DNA of 64,000 nucleotides from Porphyra umbilicalis (Eukaryota > Rhodophyta > Bangiophyceae > Bangiales > Bangiaceae). Position 1 is the first letter of the stretch. Each line of letters starts with the position of its first letter. Location: NCBI GenBank assembly GCA_002049455.2, contig KV918775.1, forward strand, positions 186,001 through 250,000, given 5' to 3'. The translations under genes were made by a program, and so were the position numbers. The notes under the pieces are model-generated. The model was not told the origin of the DNA. It did not search any database and saw only the letters and a list, made by a program, of their open reading frames with translations. Below are positions 42,601 through 50,783 of the stretch, piece after piece.

Positions 42601-44986
42601 CTGGTACGACAATGCGGCTCGCCACGTCGCTGCGGCCGGGGACGTTTGCGGCATGATTTCCTTGATGGGGTCCCAGTGGCGGGCCTTGCGCTGGCGGACG
42701 GGCTCGCCGCTGGCGCTCCAGGCGGATGTGGAGGTGGTGATGGCGGCGTTGCAGGCGGTGGTTCGGCATCCCGAGGACAGGGTGGCGCGCGCGCCCGTGC
42801 TGCTGTGTCGCGTGCGAGCGGCCCTGGCGTCGGCTTACATGAACCGGATTGCAGGAAGCCGACGCCAAAACGTAGACGCCGCGCTCAACTGCTCCAAAGA
42901 TGCCCTGGAAATTCTGTCAAAGGCAGATGAGCCTGTCTTATGGGCTCAGCTCCAGGACGCTCTGGGCGATGCATACCGCAACCGGGTGAACGGGGACCGC
43001 GCGGCCAACGTGGACGCGGCGGTGGCGTGTTACGAGCGGGCACTGGAGGTGCGCACGCGGGAGGCCGCGCCGCTGGATTGGGCGGCGACGCAGAACAACC
43101 TCGGCATTGCGTACGGCATCCGAGAGAACGGGGACCGCGCGGCCAACGTGGACGCGGCGGTGGCGTGCTACGAGCGGGCGCTGGAGGTGTTGACGCGGGA
43201 GGCGGTGCCGCTGCAATGGGCGACGACGCAGAACAACCTCGGCATTGCGTACGGCGACCGGGTGAACGGGGATCGCGCGGCCAACGTGGACGTGGCAGTG
43301 GCGTGCTACGAGCGGGCACTGGAGGTGCGCACGCGGGAGGCGGCGCCGCTGCAATGGGCCGCGACGCAACACAACCTCGGTAGTGCGTTTCGCAACCGGG
43401 TGAACGGGGACCGCGCGGCCAACGTGGACGTGGCAGTGGCGTGCTACGAGCGGGCACTGGAGGTGTTGACGCGGGAGGCGGCGCCGCTGGATTGGGCCGC
43501 GACGCAAAAGAACCTCGGCATTGCGTACGGCATCCGAGTGAACGGGGACCGCGCGGCCAACGTGGACGCGGCGGTGGCGTGCTACGAGCGGGCGCTGGAG
43601 GTGCGGACGCGGGAGGCGGCGCCGCTGGATTGGGCGGCGACGCAGAACAACCTCGGCATTGCGTACGGCGACCGGGTGAACGGGGACCGCGCGGCCAACG
43701 TGGACGCGGCGGTGGCGTGCTACGAGCGGGCACTGGAGGTGCGCACGCGGGAGGTGGCGCCGCTGGATTGGGCAATGACGCAAGACAACCTCGGCATTGC
43801 GTACGGCATCCGGGTGAACGGGGACCGCGCGGCCAACGTGGACGCGGCGGTGGCGTGCGACGAGCTGGCGCTGGAGGTGTTGACCCGGGAGGCGGCGCCG
43901 CTGCAATGGGCGGCGACGCAAACCAACTTCGGTTATGCGTACGGCAACCGGGTGAACGGGGACCGCGCGGCCAACGTGGACGCGGCGGTGGCGTGCTACC
44001 AGCGGGCGCTGGAGGTGCGCACGCGGGAGGCGGCGCCGCTGGATTGGGCCGCGACGCAGAACAACCTCGGCATTGCGTACGGCAATCGCGTGAACGGGGA
44101 CCGCGCGGCCAACGTGGACGCGGCGGTGGCGTGCTACGAGTGGGCACTGGAGGTGCGGATGCGGAAGGCGGTGCCGCTACGATGGGCGACGACGCAACAC
44201 AACCTCGGCATTGCGTACGGCATCCGGGTGAACAGGGATCGCGCGGCCAACGTGGACGCGGCGGTGGCGTGCTACGAGCGGGCGCTGGAGGTGCGGACGC
44301 GGGAGTCGGCGCCGCTGGATTGGGCGATGACGCAAAGCAACCTCGGCGTTGCGTACGGCATCCGAGTGAACGGGGACCGCGCGGCCAACGTGGACGCGGC
44401 GGTGGCGTGCTACGAGCGGGCACTGGAGGTGCGGACGCGGGAGGCGGCGCCGCTGGATTGGGCCGCGACGCAACACAACCTCGGTAGTGCGTTCCGCAAC
44501 CGGGTGAACGGGGACCGCGCGGCCAACGTGGACGCGGCGGTGGCGTGCTACGAGCGGGCACTGGAGGTGCGGACGCGGGAGGCGGCGCCGCTGGATTGGG
44601 CGGCGACGCAGAACAACCTCGGCATTGCGTACGGCATCCGGGTGAACGGGGATCGCGCGGCCAACGTGGACGTGGCAGTGGCGTGCTACGAGCGGGCACT
44701 GGAGGTGCGGACGCGGGAGGCGGCGCCGCTGGATTGGGCCGCGACGCAACACAACCTCGGTAGTGCGTTCCGCAACCGGGTGAACGGGGACCGCGCGGCC
44801 AACGTGGACGCGGCGGTGGCGTGCTACGAGCGGGCTCTGGAGGTGTTGACGCGGGAGGCGGCGCCGCTGGATTGGGCCGCGACGCAAAAGAACCTCGGCA
44901 TTGCGTACGGCATCCGAGTGAACGGGGACCGCGCGGCCAACGTGGACGCGGCGGTGGCGTGCTACGAGCGGGCGCTGGACGTGTGA
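39695..44986 (+). CDS. NLR-like protein: PH-like domain, helical bundle, NB-ARC and TPR array
   Basis: This intact 1,763-residue single-exon ORF is the best host-gene candidate here. Residues 1-160 are low-complexity. About 164-300 look PH-like, with strands around TFVYACLGRGVFFFP and a final helix with the conserved Trp (DVCAAWVAAGE). About 314-530 is helical, with TGVPVAGPVLRVGLLLAQAA and spaced heptads like HeLo/MLKL-type four-helix bundles (inference). The NB-ARC has a P-loop GGSGKST (588-594), Walker B LIVIDDV (about 676-682), sensor TTRS (about 705) and an LSLSLVGAM block in the GLPL position (about 773). A winged-helix-like part follows, then a degenerate TPR (1051-1096) and 14.5 near-identical 46-residue TPRs (1097-1763). 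In plants, animals and fungi this layout marks NLR immune or cell-death receptors: nucleotide-driven oligomerisation releases the N-terminal effector, while repeats sense the trigger. Start is the first ATG in frame. Confidence 0.88.
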   Translation: MAGGWVAWFGGGCRCRRRGDAARDAAVSSDTGGGGGPPFSAAVADSDNQSTTEDCGSNQTGNTFGGRVAGGPPPSDESSAAVCERADTDPASPAKGKAFLPPNVGATAPAGAACGSSQPSAGSCGSGDVGGAPSSHDPLERDTDNGLGASPVSRRDATGEADGFVGYPIATCQVVSCFSRTRKLGRGTFVYACLGRGVFFFPGARRAGAPTSLAAFRAKGPRRIRLKRGDGALRVALSQDVEGVDLAHPNPRLLLFVRGVEVSTSPAGEDLSEIKLVLEAPSADVCAAWVAAGESMLPLWPELLSAASGSGCDMDALLELVSSLLPSLPAASDAKHGVMSKALGRRGRRAVLETWNWLQPTTAAATAAGKVVGKIGDVVDEVTGVPVAGPVLRVGLLLAQAAALAVLADEHEAVRVAVSGQSAAMAHRLVARIVDALQWEPTDFSSAHVEQLSRVLVDVENVLDVVEASFFARPMTAALLDDAVRGWDADLEALLRIMEDLCASGAVGHTVYQIAEGVSRLERACAASQPAEPDLSGCILGWDAPAPEPGYVPGVDNPDRAEHQIVAALQEPLSDDGRALRLGVCAVGGSGKSTACAGVAACNAMRERFSQGTMWVELGGDASLQTAADAGVTLVFRFCSAEAAQQLLKFAVDKEFFNTASRYLRSVPKTAAAASLIVIDDVLYKKRDLLGLLLKLAPAATPVLFTTRSEAVVGSVPGARLVPIDALPVADAKRLLANSVGKQALTGVASFATDEEVAWVRRVVEKTQRHALSLSLVGAMLAARGGAWRSVVQALERRWMDRDFGGGSNGDLFPRPSVCATLDVSLELLPDAYRAPFAAVGILPVRASVSVLARLWRPQLSAAAATGGPTTECASDDDGLALDAGVEQLVDVLVRAGLLPREVDKIGGVLAGVIVHPVVGEYARSLLGSTCRAAHQGLVVDYMAGTNAGEVDAYGWHAVPIWELPDDGYWYDNAARHVAAAGDVCGMISLMGSQWRALRWRTGSPLALQADVEVVMAALQAVVRHPEDRVARAPVLLCRVRAALASAYMNRIAGSRRQNVDAALNCSKDALEILSKADEPVLWAQLQDALGDAYRNRVNGDRAANVDAAVACYERALEVRTREAAPLDWAATQNNLGIAYGIRENGDRAANVDAAVACYERALEVLTREAVPLQWATTQNNLGIAYGDRVNGDRAANVDVAVACYERALEVRTREAAPLQWAATQHNLGSAFRNRVNGDRAANVDVAVACYERALEVLTREAAPLDWAATQKNLGIAYGIRVNGDRAANVDAAVACYERALEVRTREAAPLDWAATQNNLGIAYGDRVNGDRAANVDAAVACYERALEVRTREVAPLDWAMTQDNLGIAYGIRVNGDRAANVDAAVACDELALEVLTREAAPLQWAATQTNFGYAYGNRVNGDRAANVDAAVACYQRALEVRTREAAPLDWAATQNNLGIAYGNRVNGDRAANVDAAVACYEWALEVRMRKAVPLRWATTQHNLGIAYGIRVNRDRAANVDAAVACYERALEVRTRESAPLDWAMTQSNLGVAYGIRVNGDRAANVDAAVACYERALEVRTREAAPLDWAATQHNLGSAFRNRVNGDRAANVDAAVACYERALEVRTREAAPLDWAATQNNLGIAYGIRVNGDRAANVDVAVACYERALEVRTREAAPLDWAATQHNLGSAFRNRVNGDRAANVDAAVACYERALEVLTREAAPLDWAATQKNLGIAYGIRVNGDRAANVDAAVACYERALDV
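42845..44986 (+). repeat. 138-bp (46-residue) TPR tandem array in the NLR-like gene
   Basis: One degenerate unit (42845-42982) is followed by 14 full units from 42983 at an exact 138-bp period, and a 23-codon partial unit (44915-44986) that ends at TGA. The consensus is RVNGDRAANVDAAVACYERA, then LEVRTREAAPLDWAATQNNL, then GIAYGI. Units differ mainly at a few sites: Leu or Arg in LEVxTRE, Asp or Gln before Trp, and the variable pair before NLG. Blocks of units recur: units 3-4 and 13-14 both pair a HNLGSAFRN unit with a KNLGIAYGI unit, pointing to duplication of multi-unit blocks and recent homogenisation. Confidence 0.95.
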
Positions 44987-45903
44987 ACGCAGCAGAGTTC
45001 TCCGCAGGAATTCGGCGAGACGTCATTCGCTCTCTTTCGTGTTCGCGAGTCAGGGCAGCGCTGGTTTGCTGCGTTAGACGTGGGTCGTACTCTGTTGTGC
45101 TTTGGAATGCGCTGGTCAGCTCCCGCGGATTCTCGAGGTGCGCTGTCGCGCATTGTCGACGAGTTGGAGCGCGTCCACGTGTTGCGGTGAGGTGACGTGC
45201 GCCCGACGTTTCACGACCGTCACTGCCCCCATCTGGCCTTCCACCGCCCCTGTGGCCATTGCCGTCGAGACCGCCTCGAGACGCGCAGGTGGCCGCCGCG
45301 GCGGACACAAGCTGGCTGTTCCTGGTGGGAGGATAGCTACTGGCGGATGGCCGGCGGCAGCACGGCATGCGGGGAATGGCGGGGGGATATGTGTGGCGCT
45401 GGCTTGCATTTCTCTCCTTGACCGTGCATCCGTGGTCCACGCGTTTCTCGTGTAGTTGATTCACGTCTTGCATATCCTTCACGATGCGCTCACACGCACG
45501 ATGCGATGGAAAGCGCACACGCACCCCGCACGCGCAAACAGCACCTGAAGCTGGCAACGTAGGTGCCCCGCACCACCCACTGCATCATGACAATCCCCCC
45601 TCTCCAGTGCGTCATTCCACCCCGCTATCACATTCGCGTGCGCGTACAGTCCGCAAGGTCCACCAGGCGGACCACCGAGCCCAGGGGCCCTCCACCTCCC
45701 CTCATGCCCACGAAAAACCCCCTCCATGCCCGCCGCCGTCGTCTGGCAGAGGGGATGACGAAGGAGCCCACGGTGGAGGGCACCCCGTGGCTCCGCCCCA
45801 CCTGGACGACACACATCATGGTCGAGGTTCGCTCCGCAAATGACCACAAGCAGGAGCAGGGCGGGCAAGCCGCCGATACGTAACTCGGGATGATGGCGTG
45901 TCA
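44987..45903. other. Region downstream of the NLR-like gene, no gene seen
   Basis: The first 40 bp after the stop still resemble a diverged TPR unit read out of frame. The rest has short ORFs on both strands without motifs. No transposon ends were found before the TRIM LTR at 45909. Confidence 0.45.
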
Positions 45904-45908
45904 CCACA
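45904..45908. repeat. Left target-site duplication of the composite LTR element
   Basis: CCACA, repeated at 50779-50783. Confidence 0.88.
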
Positions 45909-45994
45909 TGTTGGGATTCGAAAATTGTACCACTCAGCTACAGCCACAATACCGGTGTGAATGGTCCTGAGGAGTTCAAACTTATAGTTCAACA
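45909..45994 (-). repeat. LTR-A, left (3') copy
   Basis: 86 bp starting TGTTGGGATTCG and ending GTTCAACA, one mismatch to 50693-50778. CTCCTCCTAAC at 45995-46005 is its minus-strand polypurine tract. Confidence 0.92.
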
Positions 45995-46005
45995 CTCCTC
46001 CTAAC

Positions 46006-46136
46006 TTCACAGGACCTCAAGCCGCCAGGTCTCACTCACGAAGCCAATCCCCAGACTCCTGCGATTTCAAGTCGCCCTCAGGTGAGATTCGAACCTGCGA
46101 CCTCCTGCAGAGCCAACCAGCTTTAGCTGGAATTTT
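46006..46136 (-). other. Short internal region of the TRIM-like element, with tRNA-like B box
   Basis: Non-coding. The minus strand carries CAGGTTCGAATCTCACC (about 46096-46080), a good Pol III B-box match, preceded by AGCTAAAGCTGGTTGGCTC. This suggests the internal domain is partly tRNA-derived, but a full cloverleaf does not fold. Confidence 0.4.
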
Positions 46137-46150
46137 CTGGGCCCATAACC
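46137..46150 (-). promoter_or_regulatory. Primer binding site beside LTR-B
   Basis: GGTTATGGGCCCAG on the minus strand, complementary to half of initiator tRNA-Met. It lies where LTR-B meets TRIM internal sequence. The shared block with 50677-50697, TCTGGGCCCATAACCTGTTG, is 20 bp long. Confidence 0.85.
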
Positions 46151-46569
46151 TGTTGAAACGCAGTGGGGATAGGGGTTGGGGGACCACGGTGAAGTGGTTG
46201 AGTGGCTTGAGCTTGTGTGTGTTTGTGCGAACGTGCTTTGTTGGTTCTCCTCAGGATCGCCCGCCTCTCCCAACCGAGAGCACCTCTCAAATAGTCCCCA
46301 CCGGCCCAAGTGCTCCCCCCTCTCGCGCCCACACCGACGCCCACGCCCTCGCACCAGATCGAATCACTCACCAAATCAAAAAGCCACTAGAGCAAAGCGA
46401 AGATCAAATCCAAAACATGCCAAAAGTAACGCCCCAAGATGACCCAACACAAATGTGTGCAACTTGACCACGTCTTGCAAATGTACCATGTGGGGTACCA
46501 TAAGGGTCACCGACCATCGTCCAACCGCGAACCGCCAGTGGAGTCGGCGACGAGCATCACAGTCCAACA
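46151..46569 (-). repeat. LTR-B, the single LTR of the enclosed copia element
   Basis: 419 bp starting TGTTGAAACG and ending GTCCAACA on the plus strand. It is adjoined by a PBS on one side and by CTCCTCCTTGC, a minus-strand polypurine tract (46570-46580), on the other. Its sequence is unrelated to LTR-A except for the TGTTG/CAACA ends. No second copy exists in the window. Confidence 0.85.
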
Positions 46570-46604
46570 CTCCTCCTTGCTTGTTGCCGCGGCGGTTCCT
46601 GTTA

Positions 46605-49600
46605 TCAGCAAAGCCCCATGGCCTCGACATGCTTGTCGTGCTTGGTCTTGCCGAGCTCCTTCGTCATCGGGTCCGCCACCATGTCGTCCGTTGCACAATG
46701 CTCCAATGTCACCTTGTCCGTCGTAATGGCTTCGCGCACAAAGTGGTAGCGAATGTCGATGTGCTTAGTGCGCTTGTGCTCGACGGGGTTCTTGGAGAAG
46801 TCAATGCACCCGCTGTTGTCGACCTTGATGTTGATCGGCCCGCCAGAGATCGCTGTCCGCAGCCCTTGAGTTGCTACGCTTTGCACGAGCTTGTTGAGCC
46901 AAACAGCTTCCTTGCTGGCCTCACATAGAGCCATGTACTCAGCTTCCATCGTCGACAGCGCCACCGTCTTCTGCAACTTAGAACCCCAGCTGACGGCTGC
47001 TCCGCCAAAGATGAAGGTGAAGCCCGTCGTCGAACGTCGCGTCTCGTGGTCACCCGCCCAGTCGGCATCACGAAAGCCTTGTAGAACACAGGAAGAGTTC
47101 TTGTCGAAGACCAGCCCCTTGTCCATCGAACCCTTGACGTACCGTAGAACGCGCTTGATCGCCGCCCAATGCTCCTTGCCGTAGCACGAAACAAACCGAC
47201 TCAGCTTCCCGATAGCGAAGGCGAGGTCAGGACGTGTCCCTACCATCAGGTACATCAGACTGCCGACAGCTTCGCGGTAGGGCAGCGTGTTGTCGCTTTC
47301 GTCGGCCTTGACCAGCTGCAGGCCCACCTCCAGCGGCGTTCCGATCGGGTTGCACTCCGCCATCCCGAACTTGTCCAGCACTTGCGCCGCGTACTTGCCC
47401 TGCGACAGCTTGAGGGTGCCCAACGCCTTGTCACGCCTAATCTCTAGCCCGAGGATGACCTTCGCCTCGCCCAGGTCCTTCATCTCAAAACGCTTGTGCA
47501 GAGCGTCCTTAATCTTGTGGATCGCCGTCAGGCTTGATGCCACCAACAGTAGATCGTCGACGTACACCAGGACGATGATGATTTCGCCGTCATCCATAAG
47601 GAGGTAGAGGCATGCATCCGGGTCAATGTGATTGAACCCTTGTGACTTGAGGAAGTCGTCGAGCTTGGCGTACCACATCTTGGGGGCTTGCTTAAGCCCA
47701 TACAGCGCTTGGAGAAGACGATACACCTTGTCAGGATACGTCGGATCGACATAGCCGTCTGGCTGCTCCATGTAGACCTCCTAGTCAAGGTCGCCGTTGA
47801 GGAATGAAGTCTTGACGTCCATTTGATGTAGCTCCCACCCGTTCGCCGCCGTCATCGCCAGGATGCATCGGATGGTAGTGAACTTTGCCACCGGCGCGAA
47901 CGTCTCGTTGAAGTCGAGCCCGTTGATCTGTCGGTTCCCCATGAAGCACAGGCGCGCCTTGTGCCGCGTCTTGTTGTTCCCGTTCTTGTCAACCTCGTTC
48001 TTGACCTTGTACACCCACTTGCCCTTCAGCACGCGTCGACTGGCCGGGCGATCCGTCAAGCGCCAAGTCTTGTTCTTGCGGATTGCCTCCATCTCCTCGT
48101 CCATGGCAATCTGCCACTTAGCCGATTCCTGCCCTTGAACGGCTTGCACGTACGTCGTGGGCGCCTCGTGAGCAACCAGGCTCACCGGTCGCCAGTACTC
48201 GACAGGTGGTCGCCGCGATCTGCCGCTCCGACGCAGAGTGTCTTGAGAGCCGCCACAACCTTGATTGTCGTCCGTGGACTTGTCAGATCCATCGTCTTGC
48301 TTGTCATCCTTGTCGTCATTGTCAGCATCTACGTCTTCGCCGTCGCGTGTAGAACGCAAGCCCGTCTCGACTTCGACGTTTTCGTCTCCGGGGAGCTTCT
48401 CTGCAACTTCTGCCACCTCGCTTACGTTCGTCTCGGCGAACACGACGCTTCGTGCCTTGACGACCTTGCCGTCGTCGAGGATGACCTTGTACGCCTTGCT
48501 GCCGTCGGGATAGCCTAAGAAGACGCCCTTCGCCGCCTTGTCGCCAAACTTGCCGTCGATGTGACTCTTGTGCAGCACCACCCAGCATGTCGACCCAAAC
48601 ACCCGCATGTGGCTTACATCGGGCTTCTTCCCGGTCCACAGCTCAAAAGGCGTCTTGCCGACGGGAAGCGCCCGGCTGGTGACGCGGTTCTTGATGTAGA
48701 CCGCCGTCTTGATGGCATCCGCCCAAAGATCCTGATCGACGTCCTTGTGTCGCATCATGGTGCGAGCCATCTCCACGAGAACTCGGTTAAGCCGCTCAGC
48801 AACCCCGTTCTGCTGCGGCGTGTCGGGCACCGTGGTCTGGTGCGTCGTGCCGTTCTCATCGTGAAGAGCCTTGAATGCGTTCGACACATACTCGCCGCCA
48901 TTGTCGGAGCGTAAGATCTTGATCTTGGTTCCCGTGTGTAGCTGGGCCTTCGTCAGCCACTTCTTGTACTCCGAGAGCAGATCGCTCTTCTTCTGCACGA
49001 AGACCACGTCTGTCCAGCGGGAGAAGTCGTCAGTGAAGGTGCCAAAGTAGAGCGCACCGCCACGCGACGGCTCCGACATTGGCCCGCCCAGGTCCGAGTG
49101 CACGAGCTGCAGGCGCTTGGTCACTCGACCTCCTCCTGCACTAGGCATAGGCGTCATAGCCGCCTTCCCATACACGCACGGCTCGCAGACGTCCTTGACC
49201 GCCATGGAAGAGCACTTGAGTCCATCGATGTCCTTGTTCTTGATCATCCGCTTAACGCCAGCCGCGTTGACGTGCCCAAGGCGCTCATGCCAGAGCTGAA
49301 GTGAGGCCACCGCAGCAATATCCGACAGTGGGGCCATGTCCAGGTGGTAGAGCCCACTCTTCCGCGTGCCGCACGCAGCGACCTTGTCGCAAATCTTGAT
49401 GATCGTCTTACCGCCCTTGAATGACACTTCCGCACCACGCTCCTCCATCATGCCGACCGACATGAGGTTAAAGCCCATGGTAGGAACATGGAGCACCTTT
49501 TCCAACTTGATCTTGCGCGTCTTGCCGTGAACGATGACATTGAGCACGACGGTTCCGACGCCCGCCGTGGCCACGGACCCCTTGTCACCCATGGTGACGC

Positions 49601-50531
49601 TGCGTCCCGTAGTCGTCTGGTAGTCGTCGAAGCACCCGCGCATCCAGCACATGTGTGCAGACGCCGCAGAATCGACAAGCCAAGACTTGGAGATGTCATC
49701 GGTGTCAGCCGCATTGCCCACCAAACAGATGGCGTCGTCGCTGTCGCTACCATCGTCAGCCGCAATCGCGGCCACCTTGTCCTGTCTCTGCTTCTTGGCC
49801 TTGAGCTCTGGGCAATCGTGAGAGATATGCCCAAACTTATGGCAGTAGTAACACTCGATCTTGGAGAGGTCACCACGGCGGCCTTGACCTCGATAGTTGG
49901 CGCCGACGAGGGCCATGTCGCCAATGCGCTTGGTCGACGGTGACTTGTCCGCCTGCCGCCGCTCCTCCTGAAGCAAGCGGCTCTTGACAAAGTCGAGGCT
50001 CAGCTCGTCCTCGCCCTTGGCGTCGAGAGCCACCAGCAGGTTCTCGTACTTGGACGTCAGCCCGTTGAGGACGCTCATAGCAACGTCCATCTCCGTCACC
50101 TCGCCGCCCATGGCCTTGAGGTTCTCGCCGAGGTTGCGCACGCGGTTGATGTAGCCCAGCATGCCCTCACCGACGGTCATTTCGACGGTGTAGAACTCGC
50201 GTCGCGCCTTCATCTTGTTCATCAAACTCTTGCGCTGGAAGACACCTTGCAGCGTCGACCACATTTCTCCCGTCGTCTTGCAGCCCGACACGTGCTCGAG
50301 CTGCTCAGATCCAAGGGTGAGCCCAATGATGGCGCTCGCCTTCGTGTCTCGACGCTTCCACACCGCCAACTCGCGGGCATCCGCGTCCGTCGGCTTGCCG
50401 TCTTCGTCAAGCATATCGTCCAGGTCGCGCAGCGCGAGGACCATCTTAATGCGCTGACGCCACTCGTGGAAGTTCGTCTCCGTCAACTTGTCGATCTTGA
50501 TGCTACCCATGCCGGCAGCGCCACCGTCCAT
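46605..50531 (-). pseudogene. Copia-B gag-pol polyprotein, one in-frame stop
   Basis: One frame of about 1,308 codons encodes a full Ty1/copia polyprotein. Gag (MDGGAAGMGSIKIDKL, with a UBN2-like body) ends in a CCHC knuckle (CYYCHKFGHISHDC). Protease follows with WLVDSAASAHMC. Integrase has HERLGH...CEPCVYGK, catalytic Asp in HSDLGGPM and RSDNGGEY, and the Glu of QQNGVAERLN. Reverse transcriptase has FNETFAPVAKFTTIR, HQMDVKTSFLNGDLD, VLVYVDDLLLVAS, and RNase H ends with TKHIDIRYHFV and DPMTKELG. The only break is a TAG at 47781-47783 just after NGDLD, where Glu is usual. ATG at 50531 is chosen; upstream codons run into LTR-A. All catalytic residues I could check are present, so decay is slight. 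Confidence 0.93.
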
Positions 50532-50678
50532 AATGTCTTCTTGTCGTAGCACCCGACCTTGCCGAGCCGTGCGCCTTGACCGTCGCGTCCTTGAACCACC
50601 TTGACCTCGTCTTCTTCGCACTTGCCGCCACCGTCGCGACACCAGCTGGCACACCTTGCTCTTGTCACAGCCCCGGCT

Positions 50679-50692
50679 CTGGGCCCATAACC
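50679..50692 (-). promoter_or_regulatory. Primer binding site beside the right LTR-A
   Basis: GGTTATGGGCCCAG directly after the 5' LTR-A on the minus strand, half tRNA-iMet type. It is followed by copia-B leader sequence rather than by TRIM internal sequence. Confidence 0.88.
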
Positions 50693-50778
50693 TGTTGGGA
50701 TTCGAAAATTGTACCACTCAGCTACAGCCACAATACCGGTGTGAGTGGTCCTGAGGAGTTCAAACTTATAGTTCAACA
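50693..50778 (-). repeat. LTR-A, right (5') copy
   Basis: 86 bp, one mismatch to 45909-45994. Followed by target duplication CCACA (50779-50783). Confidence 0.92.
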
Positions 50779-50783
50779 CCACA

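Larger units (their letters stand above)
45909..50778 (-). mobile_element. Composite LTR element: TRIM-like shell (LTR-A) enclosing copia element B with one LTR-B
   Basis: Outer 86-bp LTRs (45909-45994, 50693-50778) differ at one site and are bounded by CCACA on both sides, so the unit is flanked as a single insertion. Inside, on the minus strand, the order is LTR-A, PBS, copia gag-pol, polypurine tract, a different 419-bp LTR (LTR-B, 46151-46569), a second identical PBS (46137-46150), about 140 bp of non-coding sequence, a second polypurine tract, and LTR-A. Removing everything from one PBS to the other leaves a 0.3-kb element with 86-bp LTRs, PBS and PPT, the size of TRIM/SMART elements. 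Copia B has only one LTR. Confidence 0.88.

Noticed and set aside
42938..44887. Long Gly/Ala/Arg-rich ORFs in other frames of the TPR array
   Set aside because: They are shadows of the repeat with the same 138-bp period and no independent features.
42845..44986. Direct repeats considered as a CRISPR array
   Set aside because: Units are contiguous, in frame with an ORF and have no unique spacers; they code TPRs.
42885..45557. 890-codon antisense ORF opposite the TPR array, Pro/Arg repeat protein
   Set aside because: It is the complement of the 138-bp repeat. Its regularity comes from the sense gene.
46072..46130. Functional tRNA gene on the minus strand
   Set aside because: Only the B box fits; the T stem and acceptor stem do not pair, so it is listed as tRNA-like sequence within the TRIM.
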